Part shown: positions 8,966 through 17,881 of the stretch, one piece after another | Position numbering within the stretch: the first letter of the stretch is position 1 | How the letters are laid out: every line of letters begins with the position of its first letter | NCBI GenBank assembly: GCA_023397505.1 | Contig: JAEWUC010000003.1 | Coordinates: forward strand, 186,001-250,000 | Direction of reading: 5' to 3' | Origin: Bacteroidota bacterium | GTDB taxonomy: Bacteria > Bacteroidota > Ignavibacteria > Ignavibacteriales > Melioribacteraceae | DNA: 64,000 nucleotides | The notes under the pieces: model-generated | Told to the model about the DNA's origin: nothing | What the model saw: the letters and a program-made list of their open reading frames with translations, nothing else | Databases searched by the model: none | Made by a program: the position numbers and the translations under genes

Positions 8966-10405
8966 TTGGAAAACATAAATACTGCTTTAGAAAAATATTT
9001 TGGTCACAAATCATTCCGCGGACAGCAAGAAAACATTGTTAACCGCTTGATTACTGAAAACAAGCACTGCCTTGTTTTAATGCCTACCGGCGGCGGGAAA
9101 TCGATTTGCTATCAATTACCCGCAATGATTTTTGAAGGCGGTACTATTGTAATAAGTCCGCTTATTGCTTTAATGCAGGACCAGGTTGATGCACTTAAAA
9201 AGAAAAACATTCCGGCCGAGTTTATAAACTCAACAGTTTCTGCAGAACAAAAAGCTAAACGGCTAAAAAATTTTATTGAAGGAAAAACAAAACTTCTTTA
9301 TGTAACGCCTGAGCGTTTTCGTAAAACGGAATTTGTTGAAGCAATAAAATTGGCGAAGGTGTCCCTTCTCGCAGTGGATGAGGCACATTGCATTTCGGAG
9401 TGGGGCCACGATTTCCGCCCTGATTACTCGCGCATCGCTGAATTCCGGCAAATCATAAACAATCCTTTAACAATCGCGCTCACCGCAACGGCAACACCGG
9501 AAGTTCAGAAAGATATTATTACAAAACTCGGTTTAACCAAAAACGAAATAAAAATTTTCCACGAAGGAATTGAGCGTCCAAATTTAAGATTAGAAACCGT
9601 TGATGTTTACGATGAACAAGAAACTCTTAAAGCCCTCTATAATATTCTGGATAATTACAAAGGTTCGGGAATCATTTATTTCGCATTGATTAAAAAGCTT
9701 GAATACTATTCCCAAATTTTACGGGACAAAGGTTACAAACACGGCATTTACCACGGTAAACTTGAGCCGCAAAAACGTAAGCAGGTTCAACGAGAATTTC
9801 TTTCAGGCAAACAAGATTTAATTCTTGCGACAAACGCATTCGGAATGGGAATAGACAAACCGGATATTCGTTTCGTAGTTCACGCGGAAGTGCCGTCTTC
9901 AATCGAATCGTATTACCAAGAAATCGGACGCGCAGGAAGGGACGGCAAAGATTCCGTGTGTACTCTTCTTTATAATCAACAGGATTTGTACACTCAAATG
10001 GAATTTATAAAATGGGCTAATCCCGATGCTAATTATTATTCACGTATGTATGATTTATTAAGGAATAATATTGAAGCTGTTAATTCCGAAGGAACTGACT
10101 ACCTGCGCGAACAAATGAGCTTTAAAGATAAAAGCGATTTCCGCGTTGAAACCGTTTTGGCAATGCTTGACCGTTACGGTGTTACAGAAGGTTCGGTTGA
10201 AACAAAAGATTTAAAAATCATTGATGAACTTCCGCACGAACTTCACGATGACAAGTATCTAAAAGAAAAATTGATGAACGACAATAAGAAACTTCTTTCA
10301 GTTGTGAATTATTTTAAATCTATTGAATGTCGTCGTGTTTATATTTCAGATTATTTCGGCTTCCCCGGCGAAAAACCGTGCGGTAATTGCGATGTGTGCA
10401 ATTAA
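8966..10405 (+). CDS. recQ: RecQ family DNA helicase, short form
   Basis: ATP-dependent 3'-5' DNA helicase for recombination and repair. I place the start at the TTG at 8966, which gives (M)ENINTALEKYFGHKSFRG. The ATG at 8900 would add a hydrophobic N-terminus foreign to RecQ and would overlap the divergent methyltransferase gene. Motifs: PTGGGKS (Walker A), DEAHCISEWGHDFRP, TATATP, QEIGRAGRDG. The protein ends right after the RQC zinc site (C near ECRRVYISDYFG, then GEKPCGNCDVCN). The winged-helix and HRDC domains are therefore absent. About 479 residues against 590-610 for full-length RecQ. Confidence 0.93.
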   Translation: MENINTALEKYFGHKSFRGQQENIVNRLITENKHCLVLMPTGGGKSICYQLPAMIFEGGTIVISPLIALMQDQVDALKKKNIPAEFINSTVSAEQKAKRLKNFIEGKTKLLYVTPERFRKTEFVEAIKLAKVSLLAVDEAHCISEWGHDFRPDYSRIAEFRQIINNPLTIALTATATPEVQKDIITKLGLTKNEIKIFHEGIERPNLRLETVDVYDEQETLKALYNILDNYKGSGIIYFALIKKLEYYSQILRDKGYKHGIYHGKLEPQKRKQVQREFLSGKQDLILATNAFGMGIDKPDIRFVVHAEVPSSIESYYQEIGRAGRDGKDSVCTLLYNQQDLYTQMEFIKWANPDANYYSRMYDLLRNNIEAVNSEGTDYLREQMSFKDKSDFRVETVLAMLDRYGVTEGSVETKDLKIIDELPHELHDDKYLKEKLMNDNKKLLSVVNYFKSIECRRVYISDYFGFPGEKPCGNCDVCN

Positions 10406-10413
10406 CAAAGAGC

Positions 10414-10486
10414 AACGGAACGCAGATTTTATATGATTGTTTATGAAACATCATGATAAATCATAAGCAATCTTAATAAATCCGTG
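10414..10486. repeat. Inverted-repeat intergenic element
   Basis: The ends GAACGCAGATTT and AAATCCGTGTTC are imperfect inverted copies. They enclose AT-rich ATGATT/AATCAT units that can also pair. The element lies 9 nt after the recQ stop. It resembles the palindromic intergenic repeats common in Bacteroidota genomes and may also act in transcript end formation, but there is no U-run. Confidence 0.55.
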
Positions 10487-10553
10487 TTCTATTTCATTAA
10501 TAGTCCGACAATAATCACAATCAATTAATAAAATAATACAGCCGTGTTTTGAT

Positions 10554-10561
10554 TATATTTG
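10554..10561 (+). promoter_or_regulatory. Bacteroidota-type -7 box upstream of the OB-fold lipoprotein gene
   Basis: TATATTTG matches the TAnnTTTG element of Bacteroidota promoters and stands 34 nt before the start codon at 10596. No TTG is present at the expected -33 distance, so this is a weak call. Confidence 0.35.
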
Positions 10562-10595
10562 CATCATAATTTTAAACAATACTTTAGGGATAAAA

Positions 10596-11300
10596 ATGCG
10601 TTACAAATACATAGTTTTATTGATAATGCCATTCTTGATTTTCTCCGCCTGCAGCAAAGACGAGGATAACAAACAACAAAATACCGCTGCCGGGAAACAA
10701 GCAGCGGCTCACACGGTGACTGTTGAAGAAGTAATTCAAGTCACATCATATTCTTATCTTCGCGTTAAAGAGAATGATAAAGAATACTGGATGGCTGTTA
10801 CAAAAGGAAATTTTGAAACCGGGCAAGTTTTAACATACGACCGCGCAATGGAAATGAAAAATTTTGCAAGCAGTGAGCTTAGTAAAACTTTCGAAACAAT
10901 TTACTTCGTTGATAATCTTGAACAAAAACTTGGCGTTGGTTCGATGACACAGCCGCAAAAACCGGTTATCGAAAAAGAAAATATTTCTCTTGAACCAATT
11001 AAGGGCGGAATTACAATAGCTCAACTTTATTCCAACATAAATTCTTATAACGGCAAAACTGTTAAAGTTCGCGGAAAAGTTATCAAGATTAACACTGGCA
11101 TCATGGATAAAAATTGGATTCATCTTCAGGACGGCACAAACAGCGGCGATAATTTTGATTTAACTATCACAACAAACGATCTCGCCAATATTGGTGATGT
11201 TGTTACATTCGAAGGTAAAATTGCCGCCGACAAAGATTTCGGCTACGGATATGCATATAAATTGATTATGGAAAATGCGAAGGCATTAAAAAATTTGTAG
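10596..11300 (+). CDS. Lipoprotein with C-terminal OB-fold-like domain
   Basis: A 234-residue predicted lipoprotein. The signal peptide ends in the lipobox FSAC at about 16-19, followed by SKDEDNK, so the lipid anchor is on Cys19. An N-terminal module (about 46-105, YSYLRVKENDKEYWMAVTKG) resembles the small beta domains that precede OB-folds. The C-terminal module (about 135-230, YNGKTVKVRGKVIKINTGIM) has the look of a nucleotide-binding-type OB fold. A ribosome site (AGGGAT) precedes the ATG. It stands between recQ and ettA with no clear operon partner. The function is unknown. Confidence 0.75.
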   Translation: MRYKYIVLLIMPFLIFSACSKDEDNKQQNTAAGKQAAAHTVTVEEVIQVTSYSYLRVKENDKEYWMAVTKGNFETGQVLTYDRAMEMKNFASSELSKTFETIYFVDNLEQKLGVGSMTQPQKPVIEKENISLEPIKGGITIAQLYSNINSYNGKTVKVRGKVIKINTGIMDKNWIHLQDGTNSGDNFDLTITTNDLANIGDVVTFEGKIAADKDFGYGYAYKLIMENAKALKNL

Positions 11301-11370
11301 AGATGCAATACATAGCGTCTGCTTGTAGAAATGTTAATAAATACTTGATATATAAAAATGCGGAAATAAA

Positions 11371-13053
11371 ATGGCTAACGAACCAAATAAAATAATTTAT
11401 TCAATGATCGGGGTGAGTAAGTTCTACGATCAAAAAGCGGTATTAAAAGATATTTACCTATCATATTTCTACGGTGCAAAAATCGGTGTGCTTGGTTTGA
11501 ACGGTTCCGGTAAAAGTTCTTTGTTAAGAATTTTATCCGGACAGGATAAAGATTTCAACGGAGAAACTGCTATCTCACCAGGTTTTACCGTCGGGATACA
11601 GGAACAGGAACCGCTGCTTGATGAAACTAAAACCGTTAAAGAGATTGTACAGGAAGGCGTTCAGGAAATTGTTGATACATTGAAAGAGTACGATGAAATC
11701 AATGCTAAATTTGCCGAACCGATGAGCGACGATGAGATGAATGATTTATTAGAACGCCAGGGTAAAGTCCAAGAAAAACTCGATCATCTCGATGCGTGGG
11801 ACATTGATTCCAAACTTGAACTTGCAATGGATGTTTTAAACTGTCCCCCGCCCGATACACTTATAAAAGTTTTATCCGGCGGAGAAAAACGGCGTGTTGC
11901 ATTGTGCAGACTTCTACTAAAAAAACCAGATATTCTATTACTCGATGAACCAACAAACCATCTTGATGCAGAAACCGTGCTTTGGCTCGAAGCTGAATTA
12001 AACCGTTATCCCGGGACAGTGATAGCTGTTACGCACGACAGATATTTCCTTGATAATGTAGCCGGGTGGATTTTAGAACTCGACCGGGGACAAGGAATTC
12101 CGTGGAAAGGAAATTATTCATCCTGGCTTGAACAAAAACAAGAGCGCTTACTTCTGGAAGAAAAGAAGGAAACAGAACGACAAAAAACTTTACAACGTGA
12201 GTTGGAATGGGTGCGAATGGCCCCGCGCGCACGTCATGCAAAATCCAAAGCGAGAATTTCAGCTTATGAACAAATGTTAAATGAAGAAAACGAAGGACGA
12301 CAAAAAGATTTGGAAATTTTTATTCCTGCCGGTCCCCGTTTGGGCAATGTGGTAATCGAAGCTGAAAATATTGCAAAAGCATATGGCGAAAAAGTTTTAT
12401 TCGAAGATCTCAGTTTTAAACTTCCTCCCGGCGGAATTGTCGGAGTCATCGGTCCGAACGGCGCAGGTAAAACTACGTTATTCAGAATGATTGTTGGACA
12501 GGAAAAACCTGACAACGGTTCTTTCAAAGTTGGTGATACAGTTAAGTTGGCTTATGTAGATCAAAGCCGCGATATTCTTGATCCTGAAAAAACAGTTTGG
12601 CAAATGATAAGCGGCGGCGATGACATAATTCAAATGGGAAACCGCGAGATAAATTCGCGTGCGTATGTTGGGCAGTTTAATTTTAACGGAGGCGATCAAC
12701 AGAAAAAAGTCGGTATGCTCTCCGGCGGAGAAAGAAATAGAGTCCATCTTGCAATTGCTTTAAAACAAGGCGCCAATGTAATTCTCCTCGATGAACCTAC
12801 AAACGATCTCGATGTAAACACAATGAGAGCGCTTGAAGAAGGTTTATTAAACTTTGCTGGCTGCGCTGTCGTTATTAGCCACGACCGTTGGTTCCTTGAT
12901 AGAATTTGTACTCACATTCTCTCCTTTGAAGGCGAAAGTAAAGTAGTTTGGTTCGAAGGAAATTTTTCCGACTACCAGGAAAACAGAAGGCAGCGGCTCG
13001 GTAAGGATGCCGATATCCCCCATCGAGTTAAATACAAAAAACTTACAAGGTAA
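11371..13053 (+). CDS. ettA: EttA, energy-dependent translational throttle ABC-F protein
   Basis: A 560-residue soluble ABC-F ATPase that gates the ribosome in response to ADP/ATP ratio. Two ABC domains are complete: GLNGSGKS and LSGGEKRRVAL with LLLDEPTNHLD in the first, GPNGAGKT and LSGGERNRVHLA with LLDEPTNDLD in the second. The segment WVRMAPRARHAKSKARI between them is the arm and linker typical of EttA. The length matches the family (about 555). It is followed 28 nt after its stop by a hairpin terminator at 13081. Confidence 0.95.
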   Translation: MANEPNKIIYSMIGVSKFYDQKAVLKDIYLSYFYGAKIGVLGLNGSGKSSLLRILSGQDKDFNGETAISPGFTVGIQEQEPLLDETKTVKEIVQEGVQEIVDTLKEYDEINAKFAEPMSDDEMNDLLERQGKVQEKLDHLDAWDIDSKLELAMDVLNCPPPDTLIKVLSGGEKRRVALCRLLLKKPDILLLDEPTNHLDAETVLWLEAELNRYPGTVIAVTHDRYFLDNVAGWILELDRGQGIPWKGNYSSWLEQKQERLLLEEKKETERQKTLQRELEWVRMAPRARHAKSKARISAYEQMLNEENEGRQKDLEIFIPAGPRLGNVVIEAENIAKAYGEKVLFEDLSFKLPPGGIVGVIGPNGAGKTTLFRMIVGQEKPDNGSFKVGDTVKLAYVDQSRDILDPEKTVWQMISGGDDIIQMGNREINSRAYVGQFNFNGGDQQKKVGMLSGGERNRVHLAIALKQGANVILLDEPTNDLDVNTMRALEEGLLNFAGCAVVISHDRWFLDRICTHILSFEGESKVVWFEGNFSDYQENRRQRLGKDADIPHRVKYKKLTR

Positions 13054-13080
13054 TTCGGCTTATTTAAATCAATACATTCG

Positions 13081-13112
13081 AAGGAAATTGCATAAACAAT
13101 TTCCTTTTTTGT
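13081..13112 (+). terminator. Intrinsic terminator after ettA
   Basis: Stem AAGGAAATTG / CAATTTCCTT with a 6-nt loop and a run of T behind it (TTTTTTG). It ends the ettA transcript 28 nt after the stop codon. Confidence 0.85.
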
Positions 13113-13151
13113 TCGATAATAAGATAATTATAGTACCGGATTATTCAGAAA

Positions 13152-14957
13152 ATGAATTTATTTGCTTTTTTAGATTTCATAAACATTTTTATTGCAATAT
13201 TCCTTGGTTTAGATATCCATTCAAAAGACCCCTCCAACAAATTAAACAAAATGTTTTTTTTAAACTCAATGCTCGCTGCATATACGGCATTTTGCGAATA
13301 TTTCAGATTAACGGCTACATCCGAGTACTGGGCATATTTTTGGCACAAAGCGTCTTTCTTATGGCCGCTATTCCCATTTATATTTTTAGGAATTATTCTT
13401 CAACTCTCACAAAATAAATTTGTAACCGATACACGGATGAAGTTATTATTCTTAACTCCCGCTTTAATTTTTTCTGCGCTTCATTTATTTACAGATGTTT
13501 TGTATGAAAGACTTACTAATAGATGGTATGGTTGGGAATTCCAAATTGCCGGTAACGCAATCAGTAAAATGATACCAATATATTTTATAATTGTCGGTGC
13601 ATTTTCTTTTTATATTATTCTAAAACACTATAAAGTTCAAAATAAAGAGAAAGAAAAGAAGAAAGCGCTTTTTGCGTTGATTGGATTATCGATACCAGCA
13701 CTAACAAGTTTTATTGTCGAAGGATTTTTACCGCAGGCTGGAGTCGATGTTCCGCCATTAAATTCTGTTTCGTTTGTAATCGGAACATCATTTATTTATG
13801 TAAGTATTCTGAAGTACAGTTTTCTTAAGCTTGATCCGAATGATACAGTAAATAAACTATTTGAAACTTCTGCGGATTATATGTTGATATATGATACTGA
13901 GGGAAATATTATCCTGGCAAGCAAATCATTGCTTAATGTTAGTTCTTATATAAAAGAAGAAGTTGAAGGAAATAACATCGCGAGTATATTCGGCAGCTTC
14001 AATAATCCTAAAGAACTAAATCATCACGAGATAATCGATAAAGAAATCGAACTGTATCTAAAAACAAAAAACTCTGAATTCATTCCAACATCGGTAACTA
14101 TAACTAAAGTTGAATCAGAAGCTCATAATGAATTCTTATATTTCTTAACGGCAAGAGACTTAAGAGAGCGTAAACAATTTGAAGAAGAATTACTTTTAAT
14201 GCATAAAAATCTTGAAGAAAAGGTAAATAAAAGAACAGTCGATTTAACCAAAGCGAATGAGAAACTGGTTGACGAAATTAAAATGCGTACGAAAGCAGAA
14301 GAAATAATCAACAAAGCTTTAAGTGAAAAAGAAACGCTTTTGAAAGAAATTCACCACCGGGTAAAGAACAATTTACAAGTTATATCAAGCCTGCTTTTCC
14401 TTCAGTCACAAAAATCAGCGGATCCATTTTGCACTCAAATATTGCAAGAAAGTCAAGGCCGCATTCGTACGATGGCACTTGTACATGAACATTTATACAG
14501 CCGTAATGATTTTTCTCAAATTGTTTTTGCCGATTATGTTAAAAACCTATATCAATACATTTCATCAAATTTTGAGGGTACTTTTTCTTTGCCTGAAATT
14601 TATTTTGATTTGGATGAAGTAAATTTATCTTTAGATTTAACTATCCCTCTTGGATTAATTTTGAATGAACTTTTTACAAACGCATTAAAATATGCGTTTA
14701 GAAATAAAGCCGGGTTTAACAATAGCCAGGCGGATCAGATACGTGTTGAATTTAAGAAACAAGAAAACGATATATACACATTAATAGTCAGCGATAACGG
14801 CATCGGGCTTCCTGAGGATCTAGATTTGGATTCTATTAATTCGTTAGGATTAAAAATGGTGCAATCACTTGTAGCACAGATTAATGGTAAATTTGAATAT
14901 ATTGCCAACGGTGAATGGAAGGAATTCATAATTAATTTTAATGAGTATAATAAATAA
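13152..14957 (+). CDS. Orphan membrane histidine kinase (7TM, PAS, HisKA_2)
   Basis: A 601-residue sensor kinase. Seven hydrophobic segments in residues 1-225 resemble the 7TM histidine-kinase sensor. A PAS domain follows at about 235-345 (LFETSADYMLIYDTEGNII), then a coiled coil at about 350-395. The phosphoacceptor box is of the HisKA_2/HWE-like class (EIHHRVKNNLQVISSLLFLQ, acceptor His near 400). The HATPase domain has N, G1 (DNGIGLPEDL) and G2 (LGLKMV) motifs. No response regulator is adjacent, so the partner is elsewhere. It is followed 14 nt later by the cyclophilin gene, but that is probably chance proximity. Confidence 0.9.
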   Translation: MNLFAFLDFINIFIAIFLGLDIHSKDPSNKLNKMFFLNSMLAAYTAFCEYFRLTATSEYWAYFWHKASFLWPLFPFIFLGIILQLSQNKFVTDTRMKLLFLTPALIFSALHLFTDVLYERLTNRWYGWEFQIAGNAISKMIPIYFIIVGAFSFYIILKHYKVQNKEKEKKKALFALIGLSIPALTSFIVEGFLPQAGVDVPPLNSVSFVIGTSFIYVSILKYSFLKLDPNDTVNKLFETSADYMLIYDTEGNIILASKSLLNVSSYIKEEVEGNNIASIFGSFNNPKELNHHEIIDKEIELYLKTKNSEFIPTSVTITKVESEAHNEFLYFLTARDLRERKQFEEELLLMHKNLEEKVNKRTVDLTKANEKLVDEIKMRTKAEEIINKALSEKETLLKEIHHRVKNNLQVISSLLFLQSQKSADPFCTQILQESQGRIRTMALVHEHLYSRNDFSQIVFADYVKNLYQYISSNFEGTFSLPEIYFDLDEVNLSLDLTIPLGLILNELFTNALKYAFRNKAGFNNSQADQIRVEFKKQENDIYTLIVSDNGIGLPEDLDLDSINSLGLKMVQSLVAQINGKFEYIANGEWKEFIINFNEYNK

Positions 14958-14971
14958 TAAAGGAAATCTTA

Positions 14972-15454
14972 ATGAGCACTAAACAATGGAACACCCCGCC
15001 TGAAATGCAGATTGATGCTGCAAAAAATTATACAGTATCGATGAACACAAGCAAAGGAATTATCGAACTTGAATTGTACCCGCAGCATGCGCCCAAGACA
15101 GTAAATAATTTTATATTCTTGGTAAAAGAAGGATATTACGACGGTGTATCATTCCACCGTGTAATTGAAGATTTTGTAATTCAAGGCGGCGATCCTACCG
15201 GCACAGGACGCGGCGGACCTGGTTATAAATTTGAAGATGAACTAAAGGGTAATCCGCTTAAACACGAGCGCGGAGTAATTTCAATGGCTAACGCAGGTCC
15301 AAATACAAACGGCAGCCAGTTCTTTATAACACATTCTCCTCAACCGCATTTGAACGGTAAACATACTGTATTTGGCAAAGTTATCAACGGACTGGATATA
15401 GTTGATATGATTGAACAGGGCGATGAAATGATTACAGTTTCTGTTATCGAATAG
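14972..15454 (+). CDS. Cyclophilin-type peptidyl-prolyl isomerase
   Basis: A 160-residue cytosolic cyclophilin without a signal peptide. The core signatures FHRVIEDFVIQGGDPTGTG and MANAGPNTNGSQFFI are intact, including the catalytic Arg (FHR) and the QFFI binding-pocket residues. HLNGKHTVFGKV follows in the usual place. It catalyses proline isomerisation during folding. The start is supported by AAAGGA ahead of the ATG at 14972. Confidence 0.95.
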   Translation: MSTKQWNTPPEMQIDAAKNYTVSMNTSKGIIELELYPQHAPKTVNNFIFLVKEGYYDGVSFHRVIEDFVIQGGDPTGTGRGGPGYKFEDELKGNPLKHERGVISMANAGPNTNGSQFFITHSPQPHLNGKHTVFGKVINGLDIVDMIEQGDEMITVSVIE

Positions 15455-15506
15455 ATAAAGATTATTAATTTTTATTCGATAATTAAGAGAATTACTAGAG
15501 GTTTTG

Positions 15507-15911
15507 ATGCAAAGAATGATATGGACTACTAATTGTAGAATGGGTTTTGAAGAAGTAGATTCGCAACACAGACTTTTATACGCAATTGCAAATGAATTGC
15601 TGGAAATAGAAAATCCAGCTTCGCAAGAACAGGAAATCAAATATCTTCTCAGACATTTGAGATTTTATATTGATAGTCATTTCAAATCTGAAGAAGAATT
15701 AATGGCAAAACACAATTATCCGGGACTTCCAACGCACATTCAGAAGCATGAAAAAATTATTGGAGAAATGAAAGAAGCCCTTACAAATTCAAAATCACTA
15801 ACTCAACTTAAAAGTCAATTAGAAGATTTATTAATCGGCTGGATTCAAAGCCATATATTAATTGAAGACAAACGTTTCTCGGATTGGGCAAAACTTCATA
15901 AAATTATATAA
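15507..15911 (+). CDS. Bacteriohemerythrin
   Basis: A 134-residue hemerythrin-like di-iron protein that binds oxygen. Iron ligands can be followed: H in DSQHRLLYAI, H and E in HFKSEEELM, two histidines in THIQKHEKI, and H and D in HILIEDKRF. I start it at the ATG at 15507, which has AGAGG five nt upstream; a TTG sits just before it. The role is oxygen storage, sensing or delivery. It is consistent with the oxygen-tolerance genes elsewhere in the window, though not linked to them. The gene ends at a bidirectional hairpin shared with DUF302. Confidence 0.93.
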   Translation: MQRMIWTTNCRMGFEEVDSQHRLLYAIANELLEIENPASQEQEIKYLLRHLRFYIDSHFKSEEELMAKHNYPGLPTHIQKHEKIIGEMKEALTNSKSLTQLKSQLEDLLIGWIQSHILIEDKRFSDWAKLHKII

Positions 15912-15921
15912 TTGATTTAAT

Positions 15922-15953
15922 AAAAGAGCGGAATAATCCGCTCTTTTGTTTTA
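15922..15953. terminator. Bidirectional terminator between hemerythrin and DUF302 genes
   Basis: An 11-bp stem AAAAGAGCGGA / TCCGCTCTTTT with a 4-nt loop. A-rich and T-rich flanks on both sides fit termination of both convergent genes. Confidence 0.88.
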
Positions 15954-16337
15954 AAGATTGTTCAATACATTTTGAAGTTTTGAAGTGATTTGTGCTGCTA
16001 CTTCTTCCATCAATGGATTTTTTACATTCTGCATAGATTCCATAGGATTAACCATACTTATAAAAACATTACCGTTTTCTTTTTCCTGGACAACAACATT
16101 GCAGGGTAAAAGCACGCCTAGATTGTCTTCGATTTGTAAAGCTTTATAAGCAAACGGCGGGTTGCAGGCTCCAAGTATTTTATAATTTCTGAAATCGACA
16201 TCAAGTTTTTTCTTTAATGTTTCTTTCACATCAATTTCTGTCAACACCCCAAATCCTTCTTTCTTCAATTCTTCGGCTACTTTATTTAATGCTTCTTCAA
16301 ATCTATAATTGACTTGTTTAGAATTATAATATGTCAT
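15951..16337 (-). CDS. DUF302 domain protein
   Basis: A 128-residue small soluble DUF302 protein. The family signature is visible: YRFEEALNKVAEELKKEGFG, VLTEIDVKETLKKKL, and GACNPPFAYKALQIEDNLG followed by LLPCNVVVQE. The function is unknown; the fold is of the ferredoxin-like alpha/beta kind and it often occurs near redox or metal genes. It is convergent with hemerythrin and separated from it by a shared terminator. It is monocistronic as far as can be seen. Confidence 0.92.
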   Translation of the reverse strand: MTYYNSKQVNYRFEEALNKVAEELKKEGFGVLTEIDVKETLKKKLDVDFRNYKILGACNPPFAYKALQIEDNLGVLLPCNVVVQEKENGNVFISMVNPMESMQNVKNPLMEEVAAQITSKLQNVLNNL

Positions 16338-16390
16338 CGTTTTCCCCTTTTTAATTAGCCGTTTGATGCAGCTAAATCAAATAAGATTCA

Positions 16391-17869
16391 TTAAGGGAAT
16401 AGAAAATATGCAAGTATAGTTACGGCAATAATTGATATAACATTAAGAATAAATCCCGCTTTAACCATATCCCATACGCGCAATCTTTTACTTCCAAATA
16501 CAATTGCATTAGGAGGGGTTCCGACAGGCAGCATAAATGCTAGTGAAACTGAAAGTGTAACAGGTACCATAATTGATAAAGGATCAACACCAATTTCTTT
16601 TGATAATGAAGCGAGTATCGGAAGTATAATCGTTGTTTGTGCCGTATTTGAAGTTAGTTCGCTTGAAAAAATAACAACCGTACTAAGAATTAAAATCAAA
16701 AATATAAACGGGAATCCTTTCAATGCTGCAAATTCCGCCCCGATTAATTTAGATAAACCGCTTTGAACAAATCCCTCGGCAAGAGCAAAACCACCGCCAA
16801 ATAATAAAACAATATCCCACGGTATTTTTGATATTGCATCACTATTTAATATAAAATTATTTTCTCCATCTTTAACTTTAGCTGGGATTAGAAAAAGCAA
16901 TACCGCCATTGATACTGCTATTGTACTATCATCTATAAATCTAGCTGATTGAAAGATGTTGGACCATCCAGGAATAACCACAATACCAAAATCGAGATCA
17001 CTTCTAAATATCCATAATATGGAAGTCAATGTGAAAATAGAAAGTACAATTTTCTCTTCATAAGTAAATTTGCCGAGTTTGCGATATTCATCATTTACAA
17101 TTTCTCTATTAAGAACAACACTTTTATCCATTCTAAAAATAACTTTGGTTAGTATTAACCATGCTGCAATCATCATGAGTACGGCAAGAGGAACTGCAAA
17201 CATCATCCAATCGCCGAATTTTAATTGCGGACTATCGGGAAAGTTTATTGCGTACATTCTCTGAAAAATCAAATTCGGAGGTGTCCCAATAAATGTTCCT
17301 ATTCCGCCGATCGAACTACCGTATGCTAATGCAAGCATTAAAGATTTTGAAAAATTTTTACTTCTTTCTACACCAAATTCATTTTCAACTTTATAAATGA
17401 TCGCTAAACCAATCGGCAGTATCATCAAACAAGTTGCGGTATTCGAAATCCACATCGAAATAAAACCGGCGGCAATCATAAAGCCAAGTATGATTTTAGA
17501 AGGTCCTGTACCGAAAATTTTTACAACTTTAAGAGCAATGCGTTTATGAAGATTCCATCTTTCCATCGCGATAGCAATCATGAATCCGCCAACGAATAAA
17601 AAAATCGTAGAATTCATATATGCTTCCGCGGTTTGAGAACCTGAAACGACACCAAATAACGGGAATAAAACAAGCGGAATTAATGATGTGACTGATAAAG
17701 GCACGGCTTCTGTAATCCACCAAACTGCCATGAGTATTGAAATAGCGGCAACAATTTTTGCGTTATAATTTTCAACATTAAAATCTGTGATTAGAAGAAA
17801 GATAATTAACGAAAGAATTCCCGCAATAATTCCAGTCCATTTTATTTGATGTGATTTCAGTTTTATCAA
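16391..17869 (-). CDS. DASS/SLC13 family anion or dicarboxylate transporter
   Basis: A 492-residue polytopic protein with about 11-12 membrane segments. It shows the divalent anion:sodium symporter features: MAVWWITEAVPLSVTSLIPL near the N-terminus, SIGGIGTFIGTPPN in the first substrate-binding SNT-like loop, and ELTSNTAQTTIILP with LPVGTPPNAIVFG in the second. It most likely imports C4-dicarboxylates or sulfate with sodium. The substrate cannot be fixed from sequence. It follows the dehydrogenase gene by 12 nt on the same strand. Confidence 0.92.
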   Translation of the reverse strand: MIKLKSHQIKWTGIIAGILSLIIFLLITDFNVENYNAKIVAAISILMAVWWITEAVPLSVTSLIPLVLFPLFGVVSGSQTAEAYMNSTIFLFVGGFMIAIAMERWNLHKRIALKVVKIFGTGPSKIILGFMIAAGFISMWISNTATCLMILPIGLAIIYKVENEFGVERSKNFSKSLMLALAYGSSIGGIGTFIGTPPNLIFQRMYAINFPDSPQLKFGDWMMFAVPLAVLMMIAAWLILTKVIFRMDKSVVLNREIVNDEYRKLGKFTYEEKIVLSIFTLTSILWIFRSDLDFGIVVIPGWSNIFQSARFIDDSTIAVSMAVLLFLIPAKVKDGENNFILNSDAISKIPWDIVLLFGGGFALAEGFVQSGLSKLIGAEFAALKGFPFIFLILILSTVVIFSSELTSNTAQTTIILPILASLSKEIGVDPLSIMVPVTLSVSLAFMLPVGTPPNAIVFGSKRLRVWDMVKAGFILNVISIIAVTILAYFLFP

Positions 17870-17881
17870 ATAACCCCCCTA

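Noticed and set aside
13007..13417. Open frame over the ettA end and kinase start
   Set aside because: It shadows two clear genes and crosses the ettA terminator.
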